Part shown: in pieces, positions 26,303-35,850 of the stretch
Layout: each line of letters starts with the position of its first letter
Numbering within the stretch: the first letter of the stretch is position 1
Assembly (NCBI RefSeq): GCF_900109545.1
Contig: NZ_FOAP01000005.1
Location: forward strand, 1 to 64,000
Reading direction: 5' to 3'
Length of the DNA: 64,000 nt
DNA from: Stigmatella aurantiaca
GTDB taxonomy: Bacteria > Myxococcota > Myxococcia > Myxococcales > Myxococcaceae
Notes under the pieces: generated by a model
The model's database searches: none
What the model saw: the letters and a program-made list of their open reading frames with translations, nothing else
What the model was told of the DNA's origin: nothing
Translations under genes and position numbers: made by a program

Positions 26303-26734
26303 TCAGGACTGGGGGGGCTTCTTCTGGACCGTGGAAGGATCCACCGGCGTGCCCTGCTGGTCGTTGGCCGTGCCGAGCGCCGACTGGTAGCGCTCGCGGG
26401 TGCGATCGTCGCTGAAGCCGTCGCGCATCTGCGCGGGGCTGATGACGATTTCCCCGCTGATGACCTTCTCCAGGTGGGTCTGAATCTCCGCCACCGTGGG
26501 GATGGAGGGGTCCTGCGCCTTGAGGGCCTCGTCCGGGACGATCTGAATCTGGGGCGGCTTCTGGGGGTGGAGCGCGTAGTCGAGGATCTTCTCCACGTAG
26601 GCCTCCACCGGCAGTTGCAGCAGCCGGGCCTGCTCCTTCACGTCCTTGTCGGCCAAGAGCTCGGCGCGGACCACCTCCACCGGGCGCCGGAGCTTCTTGC
26701 CATCGGGCGTGCTGTTTGCGTCGTGATCGGCCAT
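26303..26734 (-). CDS. hypothetical soluble protein
   Basis: A 143-residue protein starting MADHDANSTPDGKKL, charged and helical, with no signal peptide or membrane segment. GGGAGAACTTCG before ATG 26734 supports the start. The middle (LLQLPVEAYVEKILDYALHP) looks helical, and the C-terminus is polar. The gene lies 94 bases after the large kinase gene on the same strand and could be cotranscribed. No family is recognised. Confidence 0.65.
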   Translation of the reverse strand: MADHDANSTPDGKKLRRPVEVVRAELLADKDVKEQARLLQLPVEAYVEKILDYALHPQKPPQIQIVPDEALKAQDPSIPTVAEIQTHLEKVISGEIVISPAQMRDGFSDDRTRERYQSALGTANDQQGTPVDPSTVQKKPPQS

Positions 26735-26828
26735 CGAAGTTCTCCCAGGGAGCCCAGCGCCTTGGCTGGGGCGAAGGGCCATGTCCGGCCCAAGCTGGAC
26801 GGTATAGGTAGCCCAGTCTTCCCGGAAC

Positions 26829-29800
26829 TCAAAGGGCTGGCGCGCGCTTGGGCAGCTCGATGATGAGCTCGGCGAACTCCCCCTCCTGGGATTCCATGCG
26901 GATATGGCCCTGGTGCCCGCCCACGACGATGTCATGGCTGAGTGAGAGCCCCAGCCCCGTGCCCTCGCCGGCCGGCTTGGTGGTGAAGAAGGGGTTGAAC
27001 ACGTTGCCCAGCAGGTGCCTGGGAATCCCCGTGCCGTTGTCCCAGAGCCGCACCTCCACGAAGTCCCCCTGGCTCCGGGTGCGCACGGCCAGCCGCGGCG
27101 AGAACGCCGCGCCCAGGACGCTCTTCTTGCGGCGCAGCGCATAGCAGGCGTTGTCCACGGCGTTGATGAACACCCGGCTGAGCTCCGGGACGACCATGTC
27201 CACCTCCGTCACCTCGGGGTCATACTCCGCCTGGATGTCCACCTCGAAGCCGGGCGTCTTGGCGCGAAAGCCCAGGTAGCCGTGGTCCACGCTCTCGGCG
27301 AGCACGGCGTTCAGGTGCGCGGAGGCGCGCCGGCCCGACAGCTCGCGCGTGTGCAGCAGCATGCCGTTGATGATCTGGTTGGCGCGCCGGCCGTGCTCGC
27401 GAATCTTCGTCACGTTCTGCTGGAGGTGCCCGAGCACCTCGTCCTGCTCCTGGCGGATGGCGGGGGTGGGCGGGGAGGCCATGGCCTTGGACAGCTCCTG
27501 GGTAAACTCCAGGGCCAGCTCCGCGAAGTTGTTGATGAAGTTGAGGGGGTTCTTCAGCTCGTGGGCGATGCCCGCGGTGAGCGTGCCCAGCGAGGCCAGC
27601 TTCTCCTGGGCCACGAGCTGCTTCTGCGTGTCGCGCAGGTGCCGCATGGCCCGGCCCAGCTCCTCGTTCTTCGACTGCAGCTCGCGCGTGCGCGCCTCCA
27701 CGCGCTGCTCGAGCGTGTGGCTGTACTCCTCCATCTGCGCGAAGAGCAGCGCGTTCTGGAGCGACAGCGAGGCCTGCGCCGAGAGCAGGCGCAGCACCTC
27801 CAGCCGCCCCTCGGTGAAGGCGCCCACCACGTGGTTGTTCTCCAGGTAGAGCAGCGCCACCAGCTTGCCCTGGCTGATGAGCGGCGCGCAGAGCACGGAG
27901 CGCAGGCGGTGCGCGGCCACGTAGGGGTCCTGCGTGAACAGCCCCTCGGCCGAGGCGTTGTCCAGCACGAGGCTCTCGCGCGTGCGCGCCACGAAGTGAA
28001 CGATGGCCGGGGACAGCAGCGCGCTGCCCTCCACGGGCGAGGAGAGCCGGGCCGCGGACGCCGAGCCCACCGCCTGCTCGGCCTCGATGACGAGCGTGCC
28101 CCCGCGCACCAGGATGAGCAGCCCGCGCTGCGCCCCCGCGTTCTCCAGGACGATGCGCATCAGGCGCTCGAGCAGGGGGTCCAGGAGAATCTCCCCCGAG
28201 ATGGCCTGCGCGGCCTTGATGACGGTGGCCAGGTCGAGCAGGTCCCCCCCGCCGCTGGAGGAGGTGCTCGTCAGGGGGTTGTGGACCCGGGGCAGGGCCC
28301 GGCTCCGGGCGAAGGCCACGGGGTAGCGCTTCTCGAGGTCGGCCACCTTGGCCTCCGCACCCCAGCGGCGGTAGGCCCCCGCGGCCTCCAGGAGGCTGTC
28401 CCGGGCCAGCCGGTCCCGGCCGATGGACAGCAGGAACTCCGCGGCGAGCTCGTGGCACAGGGCCTCCTCGTTCACGAAGCCCTGCTTCCGGGCCTCCGCC
28501 GCGGACTCCTCGTAGAGCTGCATCGCGCTCAGCCGGTCTCCCCTCACCCGCGCCCGCTCCGCCTCCACGAGCAGGTAGCGGTGCAGCGAGTTCACCGGCG
28601 CATGCTCCGCCCAGTGCTTCGTGCGCGCCTGGTTCTTCTCGACCTGGGCCAGGAAGCGCGCCTGGTCCGCCTCGGACGCGCCGCCATGCGCCGAGAGCAG
28701 CGCCAGCGACTGGTAGAAGTGGAAGAGCAGGTAGGGGAACTGGCCCACCTGCGTCGTCACATGCGGCTCCACCACCTCCAGCAGGGCGGCCGCGCGCGCC
28801 CGGTCCCGGAAGAAGTACGCCAGCAGGCCCTGCTTCAGGTAGAGCAAGGATAGGCCCCAGCCCGAGCCCGACGCCTCGAGATCCACCAGCTCCCGCGCCT
28901 CATCGAAGGACTCCCCCAGCAGCCGCGTGGTCTCCCGGGAGCGTCCCATCAGGTTGAGCAGGGTCTGCCGGAGGGTGCGCAGGATGTAGGAGCCCGCCGT
29001 GAGCTTCCGGGCCGTCATCAGCTGCAGGGAGCGCTCGGTCTGCTGCAGCACCTCGTCGAGCGGAAGGCCCGCGTAGAACTGGTGCAGGGAGAGGAAGCTG
29101 GCCGAGTACGCCAGGAACTCCATGTCCCCGGTCTCCAGCCCTGCCTCGATGGCCACCTGCAGCGGCGGCAGCGTGTCGCGCAGGTGCCGCTTCCAGTGCA
29201 GGATGGTGATGGCGGTGATGAGGTACACCTTGCACTTGAGCCGCCGCAGGTTCATCCGCTCCTGCAGCGCCAGGACCAGGTCCGCCAGCTCGCTGGCCCG
29301 GGCCATGTCGTCCAGGATGGACGATTGGATGACCCCGTAATCCACATAGAACGAGGGGGCCTCCGGCGCGTTGCCATGCAGCAGGCACAGCTTCAGCATC
29401 TCCATGGAGACGGTCAGCGCGGAGAGCGCGTTCTGCGAGTACAACGCAGAGATCATCGTCATGGAGAGCTGACAGAGCGCCAGCCACCGGGGCTCCGTCA
29501 TCGGCGGCAGGTTCAACAGCTCGTCCTGGCTGCGGCCTTCGATGAGCGCCTGGACCGGGGCGAGGCGCTCCAGCAGGACCGGCAGGTCCACGTTCCGGGG
29601 CAGCTCCAGGCCCAGCAGGGACATGGCCCGGTACCCGTCCTCGATGGTCCGGTGAATCTCGCTGCGCATCACGCAGGAGGCCATGCGGACCTCGTACACC
29701 CGCGCCTTCTCCACGGGCTCCCGGACCCGCTCGAGCAGCAGCTCCGAGAGCTCATCCCCCCGTTCGAGGCGGCTGTTGGCGTACTCCGTCTCCATGGCCT

Positions 29801-32159
29801 CCATGAAGAGGTCGCGGCACAGGGCGTAGTGCCGGGTCCAGGCATCCTCGGGGAGGAGCGAACGGCCCACCGAGAAGTAGCGCAGGGCGGGCTCGAACGC
29901 GGCCGAGGCCTTGGCCTTGCGGCCCGCCAGGAGGTTGAGCCGCGCCAGCTCGCACCGCTCCGCCTCGCCCGTCACCAGGGACAGGCCCAGGTTGAGCTGG
30001 TGGACCCGCTCGATGAGGTGCTCCTCCCACTGCTCGGGCGCCTCGCGGGCCAGCAGCATCCGGGCCACGCGCAGGTGCAGCGCCGCCCGGTCCTCCGGGG
30101 AGATGAGGGAGTAGGCGGCCTGCTGCACGCGGTCGTGAAAGAACCGGTAGGCGCGCTCCTCGCTGTCCAGGGGCAGGATGAGGTCCTCCGCGATGGCCGG
30201 CGCCAGCCGCGCTTCCACCTCCCCGGGGGCACACCCGAGCACGATGGCCAGGGAGCGGAGCGGGAACCGGTTGCCCAGGCAGGCGGCCAGCTCCAGCACC
30301 TGCCGCGTCGGCCCCGGCAGCCGCTGAAGCTTGGAGGTCATCAGCGCGACGACGTTGTCGGTCAACCCCCGCGCCCGGATGGCCTCCAGGTCCCACGTCC
30401 ACGCGTCCTCGTCCGGGGCCAGGCCGATGAGCCCATCCTCGTACAACGCCCGCAGCAGCTGCCCGATGAAGAGGGGATTGCCCCCGGAGCGGTCCCAGAG
30501 CAGCCGGGCCAGCGGCTCCGTGCGCCCGGCGGCGCCGTGGAACGTGTCCGTGACGAGCTGCTCCACGTGCGCGGGCTCCAGGGGGCCCATGCGGAGCACG
30601 GTGATGTGCGCGCCCGCCTCCTCCAGGGACTTCTGCATCCCGCGCAGCGGGTGCGCGGGGCCCACCTCGTCCTCGCGGTAGGCCCCCACGATGAGCAGGT
30701 GCCGGAGCCCCGACTCCGTCAGGAGCATCTGGATGAACTGGAGCGAGGGGTGGTCCGCCCACTGCAAGTCATCCAGGAAGAGGGCCAGCGGGTGCTGCTC
30801 CGAGACGAGGGCGCCCACGAAGCGCTGGAAGACGAGGTTGAAGCGCAGGGGGGCCTCATGGGAGGACAGCTCCGGCACGGGCGGCTGCGGACCGATGACC
30901 CGCGCGAGCAGGGGCAGCACATCGACAATCACCTGGCCGTTCTCGCCCAGGGCCTCGGTGAGCCGCTGCCGCCAGCGGCCCAGCTCCGCCTCGCTCGTCG
31001 TCAGGAGCCGGCGGACGAAGTCGGAGAACGCCTGGAGCAGCGGGGCATAGGGCACGTCCCGCTGCAGCTGCTCGAACTTGCCCGGCAGGAAGTGAATGCC
31101 CCTCTCCAGGGCGGGCCCCTGCATCTCGTGGACGAGCATGCTCTTGCCCATGCCGGACTCCCCGCTCACCAGCACCAGCCCGGCCTGGCCCCGCGCCCCC
31201 CGGTCCAGGGCCCGCCGGAGCCCCTCCACCTGCACCTCCCGCCCGTAGAGCTTCTGGGGGAGCTGGAACCCGTGGGCGCAGTCGTACTGGCCCGGCAGGA
31301 AGCGCTCCAGGCCCAGCCCGGGCGCCTGGGCGTGGGCCCTCCAGGCCGCCAGGCACACCTCCAGGTCCCGCTTCAGCCCGAGCGCGCTCTGGTACCGGTC
31401 CTCCGCCGTCTTGGCGAGCAGCTTCATCACCACCTCCGAGACGGGAAGCGGGACGGAGGGCTCCACCTCCCGGGGCGGCAGCGGCCGCTGGGCGATGTGG
31501 AGGTGGACGAGCTCCACCGTGTCCACGGAGGCGAAGGGGACGCGCCCCGTCAGCATCTCGTAGAGCGTCACGCCCAGGGAGTAGAGGTCCGAGCGGTGGT
31601 CGATGACGCGGTTCATCCGCCCGGTCTGCTCGGGCGAGATGTAGCGCACCGTGCCTTCCAGGTGGTGGGGATGCAGCAGGCTCGGGGTCTCGCGGACCTG
31701 CACCGAGGCCAGCCCGAAGTCGATGAGCCGCGGCTCCCGCCGAAGCGGCTCGAGGACGATGTTGGAGGGGTTGACGTCCTTGTGGAGCACGCCCAGCCGG
31801 TGAACCGCGGCGAGCGCGGCCGCCAGCCCGATGCCCCACTGGAGCGCTTCCTCCAGGGACAACCGGCGCTCTTCCAGGAGGGCCCGCAGCGTGAGGGCCT
31901 CGGAGTCCTCCATCACGATGGCCCAGCTGTTGCCCACGGGCTCCAGCCCGAGCACCACCACGGCCCCCGCGCCCGAGACCTTGCGGCCAATCTCGTACTC
32001 GCGCTTGAAGCGGGTGACATCCTCCAGGCTGGGGTACTCCTCCCCCAAGAGCTTGAGCACCACGGGGGCCCCATCCGCGAGGCGGCGGGCCCGGTACACC
32101 AGGGTGCGCGTGCTTCGGTGGATCTGGGCCTTGAGCTCGTACCCGGTGATGCCCCGCAT
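26829..32159 (-). CDS. giant Ser/Thr kinase-AAA ATPase-GAF-histidine kinase
   Basis: A 1776-residue multifunctional signalling protein. It comprises an N-terminal Ser/Thr kinase (Lys in VVLKLLG, catalytic HKDVNPSN, DFG in LIDFGLAS), an AAA ATPase at about 310-600 (Walker A SGESGMGKS, Walker B LALFLDDLQWAD), a long TPR-like helical region, a GAF domain near 1350-1500, and HisKA/HATPase_c (GIAHELKNPLNFINN; NAVDNACYAL; GTGLGLSLS). The HRD motif reads HKD, a common active variant. ATG 32159 follows GAGGAGACGGCC; the ATG 24 bases upstream lacks such a site. The architecture recurs in myxobacteria and cyanobacteria and joins two phospho-signalling chemistries in one chain. Inputs and outputs are unknown. 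Confidence 0.92.
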   Translation of the reverse strand: MRGITGYELKAQIHRSTRTLVYRARRLADGAPVVLKLLGEEYPSLEDVTRFKREYEIGRKVSGAGAVVVLGLEPVGNSWAIVMEDSEALTLRALLEERRLSLEEALQWGIGLAAALAAVHRLGVLHKDVNPSNIVLEPLRREPRLIDFGLASVQVRETPSLLHPHHLEGTVRYISPEQTGRMNRVIDHRSDLYSLGVTLYEMLTGRVPFASVDTVELVHLHIAQRPLPPREVEPSVPLPVSEVVMKLLAKTAEDRYQSALGLKRDLEVCLAAWRAHAQAPGLGLERFLPGQYDCAHGFQLPQKLYGREVQVEGLRRALDRGARGQAGLVLVSGESGMGKSMLVHEMQGPALERGIHFLPGKFEQLQRDVPYAPLLQAFSDFVRRLLTTSEAELGRWRQRLTEALGENGQVIVDVLPLLARVIGPQPPVPELSSHEAPLRFNLVFQRFVGALVSEQHPLALFLDDLQWADHPSLQFIQMLLTESGLRHLLIVGAYREDEVGPAHPLRGMQKSLEEAGAHITVLRMGPLEPAHVEQLVTDTFHGAAGRTEPLARLLWDRSGGNPLFIGQLLRALYEDGLIGLAPDEDAWTWDLEAIRARGLTDNVVALMTSKLQRLPGPTRQVLELAACLGNRFPLRSLAIVLGCAPGEVEARLAPAIAEDLILPLDSEERAYRFFHDRVQQAAYSLISPEDRAALHLRVARMLLAREAPEQWEEHLIERVHQLNLGLSLVTGEAERCELARLNLLAGRKAKASAAFEPALRYFSVGRSLLPEDAWTRHYALCRDLFMEAMETEYANSRLERGDELSELLLERVREPVEKARVYEVRMASCVMRSEIHRTIEDGYRAMSLLGLELPRNVDLPVLLERLAPVQALIEGRSQDELLNLPPMTEPRWLALCQLSMTMISALYSQNALSALTVSMEMLKLCLLHGNAPEAPSFYVDYGVIQSSILDDMARASELADLVLALQERMNLRRLKCKVYLITAITILHWKRHLRDTLPPLQVAIEAGLETGDMEFLAYSASFLSLHQFYAGLPLDEVLQQTERSLQLMTARKLTAGSYILRTLRQTLLNLMGRSRETTRLLGESFDEARELVDLEASGSGWGLSLLYLKQGLLAYFFRDRARAAALLEVVEPHVTTQVGQFPYLLFHFYQSLALLSAHGGASEADQARFLAQVEKNQARTKHWAEHAPVNSLHRYLLVEAERARVRGDRLSAMQLYEESAAEARKQGFVNEEALCHELAAEFLLSIGRDRLARDSLLEAAGAYRRWGAEAKVADLEKRYPVAFARSRALPRVHNPLTSTSSSGGGDLLDLATVIKAAQAISGEILLDPLLERLMRIVLENAGAQRGLLILVRGGTLVIEAEQAVGSASAARLSSPVEGSALLSPAIVHFVARTRESLVLDNASAEGLFTQDPYVAAHRLRSVLCAPLISQGKLVALLYLENNHVVGAFTEGRLEVLRLLSAQASLSLQNALLFAQMEEYSHTLEQRVEARTRELQSKNEELGRAMRHLRDTQKQLVAQEKLASLGTLTAGIAHELKNPLNFINNFAELALEFTQELSKAMASPPTPAIRQEQDEVLGHLQQNVTKIREHGRRANQIINGMLLHTRELSGRRASAHLNAVLAESVDHGYLGFRAKTPGFEVDIQAEYDPEVTEVDMVVPELSRVFINAVDNACYALRRKKSVLGAAFSPRLAVRTRSQGDFVEVRLWDNGTGIPRHLLGNVFNPFFTTKPAGEGTGLGLSLSHDIVVGGHQGHIRMESQEGEFAELIIELPKRAPAL

Positions 32160-32241
32160 GGCCGTCTCCTCAGAACACCCCACCCGCCGCAGGGCTTCGC
32201 GGCAACGGCGGAGCGCAATGGTATCAGGACCCCGGAGGCGA

Positions 32242-32763
32242 TTAGCGCGGGGTGGCAGGCGCCTTCTTCGCGGCGGCCTTCTTCGCCCCGGCAGGCGCCT
32301 CGCCCTTCAGCAGGGCAAGCACCTCCTGGACATGGCCCGCCACCTTCACCTTCGGCCAGACGTGCTTCACCTGGCCCTGGGGATCAATCAGGAAGGTGGT
32401 CCGGGTGATGCCCATGTACGTGCGGCCGTAGTTGGTCTTCTCGCCCCAGACGCCATAGGCCTCGGAGGCCGTGTGCTCCGTGTCCGCCAGCAGCGGAAAC
32501 GGCAGGTTGAACTTGGCGGCGAACTTCTGGTGCCGCGCGGTGCTGTCCGGCGACACGCCCAGCACCACCGCGCCCGCCTTCTGGAGCGCGGAGGACTCAT
32601 CGCGGAAGTCACAGGCCTCCGTGGTGCAGCCGGGGGTGTCGTCCTTCGGGTAGAAGTAGAGGACGACGTGCTTGCCCGCGAACTGGGCGAGCGACACGGT
32701 GTTGCCGTTCTGATCCGGGAGCTGGAACCCCGGGGCCGCGCTACCTGCTTGGGGAATGGGCAT
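32242..32763 (-). CDS. bcp: thioredoxin-dependent peroxiredoxin Bcp
   Basis: A 173-residue peroxiredoxin of the Bcp/PrxQ type. The peroxidatic and resolving cysteines lie five residues apart in DDTPGCTTEACDFRD, and the terminal block TRTTFLIDPQGQVKHVW is typical. It reduces hydroperoxides using thioredoxin in the cytoplasm. A basic Lys/Ala tail (GAKKAAAKKAPATPR) not usual for the family extends it by about 18 residues. The start is taken as ATG 32763 (MPIPQAGSAAPGF), although the ribosome binding site is weak. Confidence 0.92.
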   Translation of the reverse strand: MPIPQAGSAAPGFQLPDQNGNTVSLAQFAGKHVVLYFYPKDDTPGCTTEACDFRDESSALQKAGAVVLGVSPDSTARHQKFAAKFNLPFPLLADTEHTASEAYGVWGEKTNYGRTYMGITRTTFLIDPQGQVKHVWPKVKVAGHVQEVLALLKGEAPAGAKKAAAKKAPATPR

Positions 32764-32837
32764 GCTGCCCGTGGTAATCCCGGGCCTGCGGGCGCGCAAG
32801 CACTACTTTCCAGGTCGCCTCCCGGAGGAAAGACCTG

Positions 32838-33329
32838 TCAATGCCCCTCCGGGCCGTGTGCGCCAGCCTCCTCGCCAGGCGGGTGGGACGTCGCCTCGAG
32901 CCGGACCCGCTTCGCCTGACACTCCGTGAGGGCCTTGCGCACCTCCTCGCGCTTTTCCCCCTCCGTCACGCCCAGCTCCTGGGCCAGTTGCGCACAGGCG
33001 GCACGCTGGGCCTCCAGCGCATCCAGGCCCGGCCCCGGGGCCGCGGGCGTGGCCAACGGCCGGGGCGGCAGGGAGCCCCGGAGGGAGCGGATGGCCGCGA
33101 TCCGCTGCTCCGCCTCTTTGCGGCCCTTGGAATCCGGGGGCACGGCCTCGAAGGCGGCCATCACCGCATCGTACGCCGGGTCCCGGGGGTGCACCCCGCG
33201 CTGGACGAGGTCCGCGTACTGGGCCTCGGCCTTCTGGAGCTGCCCGGCGCCCGTGTCACACCCGGGCCCCAGGAGCACGCCCGGCAGGACCCCCGCGAAA
33301 AGCAGGAGACGGCGAAAAGTGGAGGACAT
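32838..33329 (-). CDS. lipoprotein, function unknown
   Basis: A 163-residue lipoprotein with a leader and the lipobox LGPGC near residue 24. The mature part is helical and charged (AEAQYADLVQRG; EQRIAAIRSLRG; EEVRKALTECQAKRVRL), reminiscent of short coiled-coil envelope proteins. AGGAGCGCGTC before ATG 33329 is a good ribosome binding site. It is divergent from the nickel/cobalt-type transporter gene, 51 bases apart. No family is recognised. Confidence 0.7.
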   Translation of the reverse strand: MSSTFRRLLLFAGVLPGVLLGPGCDTGAGQLQKAEAQYADLVQRGVHPRDPAYDAVMAAFEAVPPDSKGRKEAEQRIAAIRSLRGSLPPRPLATPAAPGPGLDALEAQRAACAQLAQELGVTEGEKREEVRKALTECQAKRVRLEATSHPPGEEAGAHGPEGH

Positions 33330-33380
33330 GACGCGCTCCTATGCTGGCCATGCAGACCGGGGAAGACTAGGGTCGCCTAC

Positions 33381-34022
33381 GTGCCTCCCATTCTCTTCGC
33401 ATTCATTGTCGGTCTGGGTCAGGGCCTGCTCCATGCCGTGGGGCCTGACCACTGCGCCGCCATGGCCACGCTCGGGACCCTGGAGGGCGGCCGGCGCCGC
33501 GCCGCGGTCATGACCGCGGTGCGGTTCGCCTGTGGGCACGCCGCCATGCTCGGTGGGGTGGCCGCTGTCTGCCTGCTTGCTGGTGTGGGCCTCTCCGAGG
33601 CCTTCGAGCGCTGGGCGGAGGTGTTCGGCGGGGTGGTGCTGGTGGCGCTGGCCGTCACCGCCCTGCTGTTCCCCAACAGCCTGAACCACGGCCACCCGCA
33701 CCTGCCGAGCCACACGCACGAGCCCCATGTCCACATCCACCGGCACATGAGCACCGCGGCGGGCGCCCTCATGGCCGTCAGCGGCGTGCGCTCGCTGCTG
33801 CTCGCCCTGCCCCCGCTGCTCATGGGCGGCAGCATGAGCCTGGCGGCGTGGACGTACCTGCCCGGCTTCGCCCTGGGCATCCTCCTTGGCATGGGCGCGG
33901 TGGGCCTGCTGTTCGCCGAGGGCATCTCCCGGCTGGGCGCCCGGCTCGTGGCCGGGCTGCAGCGCGCCGTCGCGGTGGGCTCGGGAGCGCTGGGGCTGTT
34001 CTGGATCACCTCCCGGCTCTGA
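33381..34022 (+). CDS. NiCoT-type nickel/cobalt transporter-like membrane protein
   Basis: A 213-residue protein with about six transmembrane helices. The first carries GLGQGLLHAVGPDHCAAMAT, close to the metal-binding HX4DH signature of nickel/cobalt permeases. The loop between helices 3 and 4 is His-rich (NHGHPHLPSHTHEPHVHIH), a typical metal-gathering segment. The likely role is import or export of Ni2+ or Co2+, as in the NixA/RcnA families; direction cannot be told. GTG 33381 is the chosen start, since it begins just before helix 1. No nickel enzyme gene is nearby. Confidence 0.75.
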   Translation: MPPILFAFIVGLGQGLLHAVGPDHCAAMATLGTLEGGRRRAAVMTAVRFACGHAAMLGGVAAVCLLAGVGLSEAFERWAEVFGGVVLVALAVTALLFPNSLNHGHPHLPSHTHEPHVHIHRHMSTAAGALMAVSGVRSLLLALPPLLMGGSMSLAAWTYLPGFALGILLGMGAVGLLFAEGISRLGARLVAGLQRAVAVGSGALGLFWITSRL

Positions 34023-34029
34023 GCCGGGG

Positions 34030-35355
34030 CTACGTCTGGCGATCCAGGACGCCCAGGGACGTCATCGCCACGAGGAAGCCGTAGACGACGTGCTCGGGGC
34101 GGTTGGCATACGCCAGCAGCTCCGCCACCGTCCGGTGGCCGTCCACGCGCGGCAGCAGCTCCGCCTCCCAGCGCTCCAGCTCCACCTCGTTGAGCTGATA
34201 GGAGGGCGCCACGGCCGGCACGAGCCGGTCCTCCGGCTGGAGCAGCCGCCGCAGGCGCTCGGGCTTGTAGAGCTTCTTCACGCCCCGGACGATGAGGTTG
34301 GCCGGGTGGAGCTCCAGCTTGATGGACTCCGTGGCCGCCTTCTCCATGAAGGACATGACGTAGGTGCCCTCGTCCCAGGAGAAGAGGGAGTAGATGATGG
34401 CTTTGACCTGCTGCCCCACGTAGTAGAGCCGCTCGGTGTCCTTGAGCAGGCCCCGCTCCACGAGCACATCCCCCGTGCGGCGCTGGCTCTGCGTGGCCAC
34501 CACGGTGGCGTCCTGGAGCTGCTCGGGGCGGATCTTCCCCACGCGCACCAGGAACTGGCCGAACCGGTCCGCCAGCAGGTTGGACAGGGCGAACACCGGG
34601 GTGCCGCGCTCGAAGTACACCACCTTCTTCACCTTGCCGCGCTGCACGCCCAGCTCCCCCGTCTCGCGCGACAGGTAGAAGGCGGTGATGAGCGCGGGCA
34701 GGTTGTCCTTGAACTCGCCCCGGCGCGGGCCCGAGCCCCCTCCGCCCACGGGAACCGGGGTGGCGGGCCTGCCGGGAACGGGAGGCCGCACCACCGTGGC
34801 GGGCGCCTTCTGCAGGGGGTTGGCGGTGAGGTTCGCGCCGCGAATCTCCGCCGAGAGGTTGCCCCCGCCCGTCACCTTGATGCGGCCGGTGAGCTCCATG
34901 GCGTCCTGGGGCCCCTCCTCCTCCACATCGATGTCCAGCTCCACCTCGAAGGCATCCTGGAGCGAGGCGGCCGGGGGCGCCTTCTTCTCCGGGGGCACCA
35001 GCTTGGCCACGGCCTCCAGCAGCTTCTGCGCCTCGAAGGGCTTCTCGAAGTAGCCGGCCGCCGCGTACTTCTGCCGCGCCTCGATGGCGTGCTTGCCGCC
35101 CTTGAAGACGCCGGTGATGAAGAGCAGCGGCAGCTGCGGCTGCTCGCGCCGCAGCGTGTCCGCCAGGTGGTAGCCCATCATGTCGGGCAGCAGGATGTCG
35201 AGCACCGCGGCCGCGGGCGGATTCGCCCGGGCGCTTTCGATGGCTTGCTTGCCCTTGCTGGCGCCGCTCACCTCGTATCCCGCGTCCTCGAACAGCTGGG
35301 TGAGGAGAGAGAGAAGCTCTGTGTTGTCATCCACAACGAGAATTCGCGGCGCCAT
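34030..35355 (-). CDS. response regulator with a DUF4388 output domain
   Basis: A 441-residue protein. Residues 1-125 are a receiver: acidic DD in LVVDDN, phospho-Asp in VLDILLPDMMGY and Lys in YFEKPFEAQ. A Pro/Gly linker leads to a DUF4388 domain (about 220-430) with LPALITAFYLSRETGELGVQ, FALSNLLADRFGQFLV and YALSLFSWDEGTYV-like sequence (here YSLFSWDEGTYV). DUF4388 is a common myxobacterial output module linked to motility and development. There is no adjacent histidine kinase. The ribosome binding site is poor, but the receiver homology starts within three residues of ATG 35355. Confidence 0.88.
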   Translation of the reverse strand: MAPRILVVDDNTELLSLLTQLFEDAGYEVSGASKGKQAIESARANPPAAAVLDILLPDMMGYHLADTLRREQPQLPLLFITGVFKGGKHAIEARQKYAAAGYFEKPFEAQKLLEAVAKLVPPEKKAPPAASLQDAFEVELDIDVEEEGPQDAMELTGRIKVTGGGNLSAEIRGANLTANPLQKAPATVVRPPVPGRPATPVPVGGGGSGPRRGEFKDNLPALITAFYLSRETGELGVQRGKVKKVVYFERGTPVFALSNLLADRFGQFLVRVGKIRPEQLQDATVVATQSQRRTGDVLVERGLLKDTERLYYVGQQVKAIIYSLFSWDEGTYVMSFMEKAATESIKLELHPANLIVRGVKKLYKPERLRRLLQPEDRLVPAVAPSYQLNEVELERWEAELLPRVDGHRTVAELLAYANRPEHVVYGFLVAMTSLGVLDRQT

Positions 35356-35463
35356 CGGGGCCCGTAACCTAGCAAAAGCGGGCGACAGGATCAGGAAACT
35401 GTTGGTCCCCCCAAGAGGTGGAGGGTGCATCCGCCCCGCGAGGCGGGGTAGGTTCCCTCCCCC

Positions 35464-35844
35464 GTGATTCGCTTCTTCCCACGTCCTGGCCCGTGGCTGC
35501 TCCTGTGGTGTCTGGGCCTTGCCCTGCCAGGGTTGGGCCATGCCCAGGACGGGGGGCGGGACGATGGTGGGATGGATGGAGGCGAAGTCGCACCCGCGCC
35601 GGATGCCTCCGTGGGCGAGGGCGGGGCGGACCGGGACAACCCCGAGGGTGAGGATGGGGTGGGCCGGGTCCCCCTCACCTGCCACCGCAGCAGTGACTGC
35701 TCGCCCCGCTTCAGCTGCCAGGGGGGCCGGTGCCAGTACACCGGCATTCGCGAGGCGGACCGGGTGGGGTGCCTGCTGGGGCCCGAGGCAGCGGTGGGGT
35801 TGATGGGACTGGGGTTGGCGGCGCTCTGGCGCCGGAAGGGGTAG
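35464..35844 (+). CDS. small MYXO-CTERM-like surface protein
   Basis: A 126-residue exported protein: signal peptide (LLLWCLGLALPGLGHA), acidic Gly-rich spacer, a Cys module (TCHRSSDCSPRFSCQGGRC), then a C-terminal sorting-type segment with a Cys (VGCLLGPEAA), a hydrophobic helix and WRRKG. This tripartite end is the MYXO-CTERM pattern used for surface anchoring in myxobacteria, and it resembles the MXAN_6627.5-type family. The start is GTG 35464. The methyltransferase gene begins 6 bases after the stop, so they share a transcript. Confidence 0.75.
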   Translation: MIRFFPRPGPWLLLWCLGLALPGLGHAQDGGRDDGGMDGGEVAPAPDASVGEGGADRDNPEGEDGVGRVPLTCHRSSDCSPRFSCQGGRCQYTGIREADRVGCLLGPEAAVGLMGLGLAALWRRKG

Positions 35845-35850
35845 ACGCGG

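Noticed and set aside
29082-32408. Open frame of about 1100 codons opposite the giant kinase gene
   Set aside because: It is a shadow of the kinase codons, with biased composition and no recognisable domain or ribosome binding site.
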